From Bacteroidota bacterium (GTDB lineage Bacteria; Bacteroidota; Bacteroidia; Bacteroidales; Rikenellaceae), in the NCBI GenBank assembly GCA_023443765.1, contig JAEZTA010000179.1, positions 1 to 12,453 of the forward strand: 12,453 bases of DNA, in the 5' to 3' direction. Below are positions 8,082 to 12,453 of this stretch, piece by piece. The notes under the pieces are model-generated. The model searched no databases and was not told the DNA's origin. It saw only the letters and a program-made list of their open reading frames with translations. Numbering within the stretch: the stretch's first letter is position 1; each line of letters begins with the position of its first letter. The position numbers and the translations under genes were made by a program.

Positions 8082-8705
8082 TTACAGGTAATTTGCCAGC
8101 AGGCAGGAGAGGATGGTCACCGAAAGTTCGAACGAGCAGCTTCGCCGCAGGTGCTCGCCGAGCCGCCCGACGGCACGGGCCAGGTGCTTCTCGACAGCCG
8201 TCTCGGAGATACCCAGCCGGACGGCGATTTCACGGTTTTTCAGCCCTTCGAAACGGCTCATCCGGAAAACTTCGCGGCAGCGGTCGGGCAGCGCGTCGAC
8301 CGCCTTCTGCACCTCGCGCTGCAACTCCTCGTAGAGGCACGGCTGCTCGGCGTCGCTCAGGAAATCGTAGCTGTAAATTCGCTCCTCGCCCCGCATGCGA
8401 GCCGTGTATTCCAGTTCGTGGCGGGCCACGACACCGTTGTGTTTCAGATAATTGAGGCATCGGTTGCGCACCATCGTGAACAACAGCGACGCCAGGTCCA
8501 GCTCGCGCAGTTCGCGCCGCCGTTCCCACAAGCCCGCAAAACTGTCCTGCACCAGGTCGCGCGCCGTCTCATGCCCGGCGACAAACCGGGCGGCATAGTT
8601 TACCAATCGGGGATAATAACGCCGGAAGAAGCACTCGAAATCGGCTTCGTTGCCGAATTTGATGCCTTCGAATAACCGCTGGTCGGACGGCGAGGGTGTA
8701 GACAT
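8082..8705 (-). CDS. ECF RNA polymerase sigma-70 factor (FecI-like, Bacteroidetes type)
   Basis: This is a 207-residue extracytoplasmic-function sigma factor. Region 2 spans about 20-90 (DFECFFRRYYPRLVNYAARF, HETARDLVQDSFAGLWERR, then FTMVRNRCLNYLKH). Region 4 spans about 133-185 (ALPDRCREVFRMSRFEGLKN, then a helix-turn-helix IAVRLGISETAVEKHLARAV). The tail 190-207 is hydrophobic (SFELSVTILSCLLANYL), a feature I recall as common in Bacteroidetes ECF sigmas. I chose the ATG at 8705 (MSTPSPSDQ) because a promoter-like box lies just upstream of it; the frame stays open to an ATG at 8795, but that stretch (MCAVSCLCHG...) is not sigma-like and covers the promoter. It is followed by a hairpin terminator and then by fecR. 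Its probable target is the transporter operon downstream. Confidence 0.95.
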   Translation of the reverse strand: MSTPSPSDQRLFEGIKFGNEADFECFFRRYYPRLVNYAARFVAGHETARDLVQDSFAGLWERRRELRELDLASLLFTMVRNRCLNYLKHNGVVARHELEYTARMRGEERIYSYDFLSDAEQPCLYEELQREVQKAVDALPDRCREVFRMSRFEGLKNREIAVRLGISETAVEKHLARAVGRLGEHLRRSCSFELSVTILSCLLANYL

Positions 8706-8727
8706 GGCAGGGTTTGGGCTTTTGCCG

Positions 8728-8757
8728 CAAAAATAGCGTTTTTTTCCATGCCGCAAA
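8728..8757 (-). promoter_or_regulatory. Putative Bacteroidetes-type promoter for the sigma gene
   Basis: On the minus strand TATTTTTG (8735-8728) matches the TAnnTTTG -7 box exactly, and a TTTG (8757-8754) lies 18 bp upstream, slightly shorter than the usual 19-21. The -7 box is 22 bp before the chosen ATG at 8705. The box suggests the housekeeping sigma drives this gene, rather than only autoregulation. Confidence 0.6.
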
Positions 8758-8800
8758 ATTTTTCTGCCGTGACAAAGGCATGACACGGCGCACACAGCAC

Positions 8801-8825
8801 AAAAAAGGCGCTGCTGTGCAGCGCC
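8801..8825 (-). terminator. Strong intrinsic terminator of the DUF3467 gene
   Basis: On the minus strand GGCGCTG-CACAG-CAGCGCC (8825-8807) is a perfect 7-bp GC-rich stem with a 5-base loop, followed directly by TTTTTT (8806-8801). It begins 9 bp after the DUF3467 stop. It insulates the sigma gene downstream from the DUF3467 transcript. Confidence 0.88.
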
Positions 8826-8834
8826 ATACGTTTT

Positions 8835-9140
8835 TTATGCCTGCCCCATCTTGGGACCCGCGTCGGGCGTAGGCTGGGGCGACGGAATTTCGATCTTGCC
8901 CACGTTGCTTTCGTAACGCACGATGTTCTCCTGCAACGAGCGCAGCAGTCGTTTGGCATGCTCGGGAGTGAGGATGATGCGGCTTTTGACACGTGCTTTC
9001 TGTACACCGGGCAGCACCGTCGCAAAGTCAATGATGAACTCCGAAGTGGAGTGCGATATGATCGCCAGGTTCGAATAGTGGCCCTGGGCCACGGCGTCGT
9101 CCAGTTCGAGGTCGATGCCGAATTGTTTCATCTCTGCCAT
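8835..9140 (-). CDS. DUF3467 domain-containing protein
   Basis: This 101-residue soluble protein is of a conserved bacterial family with no established biochemical role. It is recognised from HYSNLAIISHSTSEFIIDFA (21-40), the VLPGVQKARVKSRIILTPEH run (42-61), and AKRLLRSLQENIVRYESNVG (62-81), which together cover the whole family pattern. The last 20 residues (PSPQPTPDAGPKMGQA) are a flexible, proline-rich tail. There are no membrane segments or signal peptide. It has its own promoter-like box upstream and a clear terminator downstream, so it is a single-gene unit and probably not part of the adjacent transport system. The start ATG at 9140 follows the promoter box by about 20 bp, leaving a very short leader. 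Confidence 0.93.
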   Translation of the reverse strand: MAEMKQFGIDLELDDAVAQGHYSNLAIISHSTSEFIIDFATVLPGVQKARVKSRIILTPEHAKRLLRSLQENIVRYESNVGKIEIPSPQPTPDAGPKMGQA

Positions 9141-9159
9141 TGTGGAGTACTATTTCTTG

Positions 9160-9192
9160 CAAAAATATTCATTTTCAATTGATATTATACAA
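9160..9192 (-). promoter_or_regulatory. Putative Bacteroidetes-type promoter for the DUF3467 gene
   Basis: On the minus strand TATTTTTG (9167-9160) fits the TAnnTTTG -7 consensus and lies 19 bp before the ATG. A TTG (9192-9190) is 22 bp upstream of it, a little far for the -33 element. The surrounding bases are AT-rich compared with the rest of the window, as expected for a promoter region. Confidence 0.6.
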
Positions 9193-9297
9193 GCATGGGG
9201 CCAAAGTTTTCGATATTTTATCAACATATCCGACCTGAAGGACAACCCGCCGCGCCCTTTTTTTGCCTTTTCATAAGCAGATGTCCGGGCTTTTTCG

Positions 9298-9305
9298 TAT
9301 CTTTG
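9298..9305 (+). promoter_or_regulatory. Possible -7 promoter box for the exporter-cmk-ispH run
   Basis: TATCTTTG on the plus strand is an exact TAnnTTTG match in the divergent intergenic region, 112 bp before the LysE-type ATG. No TTTG or TTG occurs at the normal -33 spacing, so support rests on the -7 box only. If used, it would leave a GC-rich leader of about 105 bases in which I see only weak hairpins. Confidence 0.4.
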
Positions 9306-9417
9306 CCAAAGTTAAACCGCGGCTTGGACCGGCGGCGCCACGGCAAATCCGGAAAAACCCGGTTACGGCCCGGCGCGCACCGTCTTTGCCGTCAGAAAAA
9401 CTCCGCAAACCGAGAAA

Positions 9418-10095
9418 ATGGCATTTGAAATCGTCGAAACCCTGTTCCGCGGCATCTGCGTAGGCATAGCCGCTTCGATCACGGTGGGTCCCGTGGCGGT
9501 GCTTTGCATTCAGCGTACGCTGTCGAAAAGCCGCCGTTCGGGCATCGTCTCGGGCATCGGCGTCGCCTGCGCCGATACGTTCATGGCCATGGCCGCACTG
9601 TTCTTCTACTCGATGCTCCAGGCCCAGATCGAACAGTACGATACGCTGCTGCGGGTGATCGGCGGCATCTTCGTGGTGATCGTCGGCGTCTTCATCTTCG
9701 CCCAGAACCCCGTGCCGCAGATTCGCCGCAACCGTGCGGGCAAAACCTCGCTGTGGCAGGATTTCGCTTCGATCTTTGGGCTTACGATCGCCAACTTCAT
9801 CATGGTCATCCCCTACATCCTGGCCTTCTTCGCGGTGTTCAAAATCTCGGGCGGCGACGTGGCCGACCACACCTTCGGAGGCTTCATGCGCTCGCTGTTC
9901 GTCATCGCCGGGTTCCTCGGCGGCGCGGTGGCGTGGTGGACCCTGCTGGCCTTCGTCATCAACCTCTTCCGCCGCCGCTTCCGGCCGCGGCACATGCTCA
10001 CGATCAATCATGTCGCGGGCCTTATCATCGGAATATTAGGAATTTACACCATATTATCGACCTTCTTTGATATATTCCCCAATGTCGGACACTAA
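9418..10095 (+). CDS. LysE/RhtB family translocator (putative amino-acid or small-metabolite exporter)
   Basis: This 225-residue inner-membrane protein has six likely membrane segments (about 8-30, 43-65, 76-96, 119-142, 157-183, 196-217). The first segment and loop carry the family pattern GIAASITVGPVAVLCIQRTL (16-35), then GIVSGIGVACAD (42-53). These resemble the LysE/RhtB family, whose members export amino acids and related compounds by proton exchange. The Asn-Pro usually seen in the fourth segment of LysE/RhtB proteins is not present here (TIANFIMVIPY instead), so the substrate should not be assumed to be an amino acid. A basic loop (RRNRAGK, 103-109) is probably cytoplasmic. Its 3' end overlaps cmk by 14 bp, pointing to co-transcription and translational coupling. 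A long minus-strand open frame over it is a shadow. Confidence 0.88.
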   Translation: MAFEIVETLFRGICVGIAASITVGPVAVLCIQRTLSKSRRSGIVSGIGVACADTFMAMAALFFYSMLQAQIEQYDTLLRVIGGIFVVIVGVFIFAQNPVPQIRRNRAGKTSLWQDFASIFGLTIANFIMVIPYILAFFAVFKISGGDVADHTFGGFMRSLFVIAGFLGGAVAWWTLLAFVINLFRRRFRPRHMLTINHVAGLIIGILGIYTILSTFFDIFPNVGH

Positions 10096-10780
10096 ACACA
10101 GGATCATCATCGCCGTCGACGGATTCTCGTCGTGCGGAAAGAGCACCTTCGCCAAAGCCATCGCAGCCCGCCTGGGCTACATCTTCATCGACACGGGCGC
10201 CATGTACCGCGCCGTAACGCTCTATGCCCTCGAACACGGAGCCATCCATTCGGGCATCGTCGACGAAGAGGCTGTCGTGAAGCTGCTCGACCGCATTTCG
10301 ATCACCTTCCGCTTCAACCCCGAGCGCGGGGCCAGCGATATCTACGTCAACGGCGACCTGGTGGAGGGAAAAATCCGCACCATCGAGGTCTCGAACTGCG
10401 TGAGCCGCGTGAGCGCCATCCCCGAGGTGCGCCGCAAACTGGTCGCCATGCAGCAGGAGATGGGTCGGCGCCGGGGCGTGGTGATGGACGGCCGCGACAT
10501 CGGCACGGTGGTATTCCCCGATGCCGAGCTGAAGATATTCATGACGGCCGACACCGCCGTACGCGCCTGCCGCCGTTACAAGGAACTGACGGACAAGGGA
10601 ATGAACGTAACGATGGAGGAGATCGAGCGCAACATCCGCGAGCGCGACAAGGCCGACATGAGCCGCGCCATATCGCCGCTCCGGCAGGCCGAAGACGCTA
10701 TTGTGCTCGACAACAGCCACATGACCGTCGACGAACAGATGGCGTGGTTTATGGAGCGATTCGCAAAAATCAACGAATAG
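10082..10780 (+). CDS. cmk: Cytidylate kinase (CMP/dCMP kinase)
   Basis: This 232-residue cytosolic enzyme phosphorylates CMP and dCMP with ATP, feeding CTP/dCTP pools. The P-loop GFSSCGKST (14-22) is near the N-terminus. DTGAMYRAV (37-45) is the family's CMP-binding signature, DGRDIGTVVFPDAELKIFM (136-154) forms the core motif, and RDKADMSRAISPLRQAEDA (188-206) supplies the lid arginines and the nucleotide site. Length is normal for bacterial Cmk. I chose the ATG at 10082 (MSDTKHRII); a TTG at 10067 would add only five residues. The start lies inside the 3' end of the exporter gene. It is followed 33 bp later by ispH; cmk-ispH adjacency is something I recall from other Bacteroidales. Confidence 0.97.
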   Translation: MSDTKHRIIIAVDGFSSCGKSTFAKAIAARLGYIFIDTGAMYRAVTLYALEHGAIHSGIVDEEAVVKLLDRISITFRFNPERGASDIYVNGDLVEGKIRTIEVSNCVSRVSAIPEVRRKLVAMQQEMGRRRGVVMDGRDIGTVVFPDAELKIFMTADTAVRACRRYKELTDKGMNVTMEEIERNIRERDKADMSRAISPLRQAEDAIVLDNSHMTVDEQMAWFMERFAKINE

Positions 10781-10813
10781 AATAAAGCGCCGCCGGGCGC
10801 ACCGCAAACGGCT

Positions 10814-11680
10814 ATGGTAGTCGAGATCGACGATAAATCGGGCTTCTGCTTCGGCGTTGTCCGCGCAATCACGGAGGCCGAACGGGCCCTCCGCGAAGGC
10901 TCTACGGTCTACTCGCTCGGCGACATCGTCCACAACCGCATCGAGGTCCAGCGCCTCGAACGGCTGGGTCTGAGGACCGTGACCCATGCCGACATGCCGC
11001 ACCTGGCGGGTTGCCGGCTTTTCATTCGCGCCCACGGGGAACCCCCTACCACCTACACCGCAGCCCGGGAGATGAACATCGGGATCATCGACGCCACCTG
11101 CCCGGTGGTCGCACGGCTCCAACGCCGGGTGAAGGAGGCCCACGAGCGGATGCGTCCGCTCGGCGGACAGGTTGTGATCCTCGGCAAGCGGGGGCACGCC
11201 GAAGTGGTGGGCCTCACGGGGCAGGTTTCAGACCCGACGATTGTCATCGAAGGGGCCGACGACCTGGCGCTGATCGACTTCTCGCGCCCGGTGTATTTCC
11301 TTTCGCAGACCACGCAGAGCATCGGGCTGTTCGAACAGCTCGGCGCCGAAATGCGTCGCCGGGTCGCCGATGCGGAGCAGGTGCACATCGACGACACGAT
11401 CTGCCGGCAGGTCTCCAACCGGGAACAACACCTCACGGAGTTCTCGGGGCGATTCGATGTCGTGGTATTCGTCTGCGGGCGCAAGTCGTCGAACGGCAAA
11501 GTGCTCTCCGAGGTGTGCCGCCGGGCCAACCCGCGCACACATGTCGTCGAAGAGGCCCCGGAGATCGACCCCGCGTGGTTCGAGGGGGCCGAAACGGTCG
11601 GCATCTGCGGCGCCACGTCGACACCCAAGTGGCTGATGCAGGAGGTGGCCGACCTCATAGAGATGAAAGTTGAAAGTTGA
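10814..11680 (+). CDS. ispH: 4-hydroxy-3-methylbut-2-enyl diphosphate reductase (IspH/LytB)
   Basis: This is the 288-residue iron-sulfur enzyme of the last MEP-pathway step, reducing HMBPP to IPP and DMAPP. The three cluster cysteines are present at C12 (SGFCFGV), C96 (DATCPVV) and C197 (DTICRQV), the same positions as in the E. coli enzyme. Substrate-site residues are also seen: H40 (DIVHN), H74 (RAHGEPP), H128 and E130 (GHAEV), T166/T167 (SQTTQS), S225-S226-N227 (KSSNGK) and S269 (GATSTPKW). The protein is shorter than the 316-residue E. coli form, mainly at the C-terminus. The last codons (MKVES, then TGA) are written by the first units of a GTTGAAA heptad repeat that continues past the gene, so the true ancestral C-terminus may have been a few residues different. 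It sits 33 bp after cmk. Confidence 0.98.
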   Translation: MVVEIDDKSGFCFGVVRAITEAERALREGSTVYSLGDIVHNRIEVQRLERLGLRTVTHADMPHLAGCRLFIRAHGEPPTTYTAAREMNIGIIDATCPVVARLQRRVKEAHERMRPLGGQVVILGKRGHAEVVGLTGQVSDPTIVIEGADDLALIDFSRPVYFLSQTTQSIGLFEQLGAEMRRRVADAEQVHIDDTICRQVSNREQHLTEFSGRFDVVVFVCGRKSSNGKVLSEVCRRANPRTHVVEEAPEIDPAWFEGAETVGICGATSTPKWLMQEVADLIEMKVES

Positions 11681-11682
11681 AA
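11664..11682 (+). repeat. Left heptad repeat, GTTGAAA units overlapping the ispH stop
   Basis: A partial unit TGAAA (11664-11668) is followed by two perfect GTTGAAA units (11669-11675, 11676-11682). The array supplies the last four codons of ispH and its TGA stop. It is the reverse complement of the TTTCAAC array at 11731-11765. Bases 11667-11680 pair perfectly over 14 bp with 11754-11767. Confidence 0.9.
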
Positions 11683-11730
11683 ATTCAATCCGCACCTTTC
11701 CGCTTTCCCCCGAACCCGATAATGACCGTT

Positions 11731-11765
11731 TTTCAACTTTAAACTTATAACTCTCAACTTTCAAC
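11731..11765 (+). repeat. Right heptad repeat, five TTTCAAC-like units ending 2 bp before an ATG
   Basis: Five consecutive 7-bp units read TTTCAAC, TTTAAAC, TTATAAC, TCTCAAC, TTTCAAC. All keep the frame TNNNAAC and differ from the first at zero to two positions. The array is inverted relative to the GTTGAAA units at 11664-11682, with a 48-bp spacer (11683-11730) in which I see nothing coding. It ends 2 bp before the start codon of the small membrane protein, so it takes the place where a ribosome site would be. The pair could fold into a long hairpin in the transcript, with no T run after it. Confidence 0.88.
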
Positions 11766-11767
11766 TT

Positions 11768-12238
11768 ATGAAATACTTCATTCGCTCGTTAAAATATTTC
11801 TTCGCCCTGTGCGTTCTGTGTATAGTCCTGATGGGGCTGATGCTGATGACCGGGACTTCGGCGCTGTCGCTCGACGACACGCTCTACGCCATGTTCCACA
11901 GCGACCGCTACCTGATGCTGTTCACGGCCATCGTGGTGCTGGCCATCGCCTACCCCAAATTCGGGTTCGTGGTGCGCAAGGTCGAGGGCGACATCGAGGA
12001 GAACCGGGAGCAGATCCTGAACGCATTCCGCTCGGCAGGCTTTTCGCTGCGCAGCGAGGAAGACGGGGAGATGACCTTCCGCGCCGACAATTTCGGCCAG
12101 AAGCTGATGCTGCTGGGCGAAGACGAAATAAAAGTTTCACAATACGGACAATGGATCGTGCTCGACGGCATCCGCCGCGGCGTAGCCCGGGTGCAATACC
12201 GGCTCGATTCGTATATACACATGACACGCAATGATTAG
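11768..12238 (+). CDS. Conserved small membrane protein of unknown function (two TM segments)
   Basis: I do not recognise a characterised family for this 156-residue protein. It has two likely membrane segments, about 9-28 (KYFFALCVLCIVLMGLMLM) and 48-63 (YLMLFTAIVVLAIAY), with a short hydrophilic loop between. The C-terminal domain (about 65-156) is soluble and mixed alpha/beta in look: an acidic-basic helix (VEGDIEENREQILNAFRSAG), then alternating beta-like strands (MTFRADNF, KLMLLGEDEIKVSQYGQWIV, ARVQYRLDSY). With both ends probably cytoplasmic, the tail would face the cytosol. The ATG comes 2 bp after the heptad repeat. The 3' end overlaps the S41 peptidase start by 8 bp (ATGATTAG), suggesting translational coupling and a possible functional link to that peptidase. 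Confidence 0.85.
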   Translation: MKYFIRSLKYFFALCVLCIVLMGLMLMTGTSALSLDDTLYAMFHSDRYLMLFTAIVVLAIAYPKFGFVVRKVEGDIEENREQILNAFRSAGFSLRSEEDGEMTFRADNFGQKLMLLGEDEIKVSQYGQWIVLDGIRRGVARVQYRLDSYIHMTRND

Positions 12239-12453
12239 AAAATACCGTTACCTGCTCTATGCGGCCGCCGCAATCGCCGCCGCAGGCCTGCTGACCTTCG
12301 CCGCCCGCAACGACTTCGGGCTGGGCCGCAACATGGAGATCACGGTCAACATGATGCGCGAGCTCTCGCTGGGATACGTCGACCCTGTGGACCCCGACAA
12401 ACTGATGCTGGGAGCTGCCGAAGGCATGGTCAGCGACCTCGACCCCTACACGG
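12231..12453 (+). CDS. S41-family C-terminal processing peptidase, N-terminal part (runs off the window)
   Basis: Only the first 74 codons are in view. Residues 1-25 form a signal peptide or membrane anchor (KYRYLLYAAAAIAAAGLLTF). The mature start NMEITVNMMRELSLGYVDPV (34-53), then KLMLGAAEGMVSDLDPYT (57-74), matches the conserved N-terminal helical segment of CtpA/Prc-type peptidases, where the GM-LDPYT motif leads into the PDZ domain. The catalytic Ser-Lys region is outside the window, so activity cannot be checked. Members act in the periplasm on C-termini of envelope proteins. It overlaps the preceding small membrane-protein gene by 8 bp. Confidence 0.88.
   Translation, partial: MIRKYRYLLYAAAAIAAAGLLTFAARNDFGLGRNMEITVNMMRELSLGYVDPVDPDKLMLGAAEGMVSDLDPYT

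Noticed and set aside
8706..8795. Longer N-terminus for the ECF sigma factor starting at 8795
   Set aside because: The extra 30 residues are not sigma-like, and the stretch contains the promoter-like box TATTTTTG.
9306..9417. Possible riboswitch or structured leader before the exporter gene
   Set aside because: The leader is GC-rich and has only weak 4-5 bp pairings, with no recognisable aptamer core or terminator hairpin.
10787..10800. Small hairpin GCGCC-GCCG-GGCGC between cmk and ispH
   Set aside because: The stem is only 5 bp and no T run follows on the plus strand, so it is unlikely to be an intrinsic terminator; cmk and ispH are probably co-transcribed.
10025..11197. A 390-codon minus-strand frame opposite cmk and ispH, and a 246-codon one at 9271-10011 opposite the exporter
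   Set aside because: They are antisense to cmk, ispH and a LysE-type gene that carry conserved catalytic or membrane motifs; the antisense translations are His/Asp/Arg-rich without recognisable domains.
1..12453. tRNA or rRNA genes, CRISPR arrays, transposases, integrases
   Set aside because: No cloverleaf, repeat-spacer array or transposase/integrase motif was seen on either strand by eye.

Overview
The window looks like a chromosomal segment of a GC-rich member of the Bacteroidales, most likely an Alistipes-type gut bacterium. The grounds are a SusC/SusD pair with an ECF sigma / FecR regulatory pair, a BACON/DUF5689-type lipoprotein, DUF3467, promoter-like TATTTTTG/TATCTTTG boxes of the Bacteroidetes TAnnTTTG type, little sign of Shine-Dalgarno sites, and high GC. 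The genus is an inference from style, not a database result.

Left block (1-9140, all on the minus strand). Reading in the direction of transcription: a DUF3467 gene (9140-8835) with its own promoter-like box and a strong intrinsic terminator; an ECF sigma-70 gene (8705-8082) with its own promoter-like box and a hairpin terminator; a FecR-type anti-sigma gene (7935-6934); a SusC-type TonB-dependent transporter with an N-terminal STN signalling domain (6886-3560); a SusD-type lipoprotein (3535-1868); and a large BACON/DUF5689-like surface lipoprotein (1855 to beyond the left edge). Together sigma, FecR and STN-SusC form a trans-envelope signalling loop: ligand binding at the outer-membrane transporter should be passed via STN to FecR and release the sigma factor to transcribe the transporter operon. 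No glycoside hydrolase or other degradative enzyme is inside the window, so the substrate cannot be named.

Right block (9418-12453, all on the plus strand, divergent from the left block). This is a tightly packed housekeeping-like run: LysE-family exporter, cytidylate kinase (cmk, overlapping the exporter by 14 bp), IspH (last-step MEP isoprenoid enzyme), a small two-TM protein of unknown function, and the beginning of an S41 C-terminal processing peptidase (overlapping the previous gene by 8 bp).

Two non-gene structures stand out. First, a run of nine C's lies in the susC coding strand exactly between the STN and transporter parts. A gain or loss of one C gives a stop within a few codons, leaving a free secreted STN domain, so this is a candidate phase-variable switch. 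Second, the ispH / small-membrane-protein junction holds an array of 7-bp repeats in inverted orientation (GTTGAAA on one side, five TTTCAAC-like units on the other). It supplies the ispH stop codon and runs to 2 bp before the next ATG.
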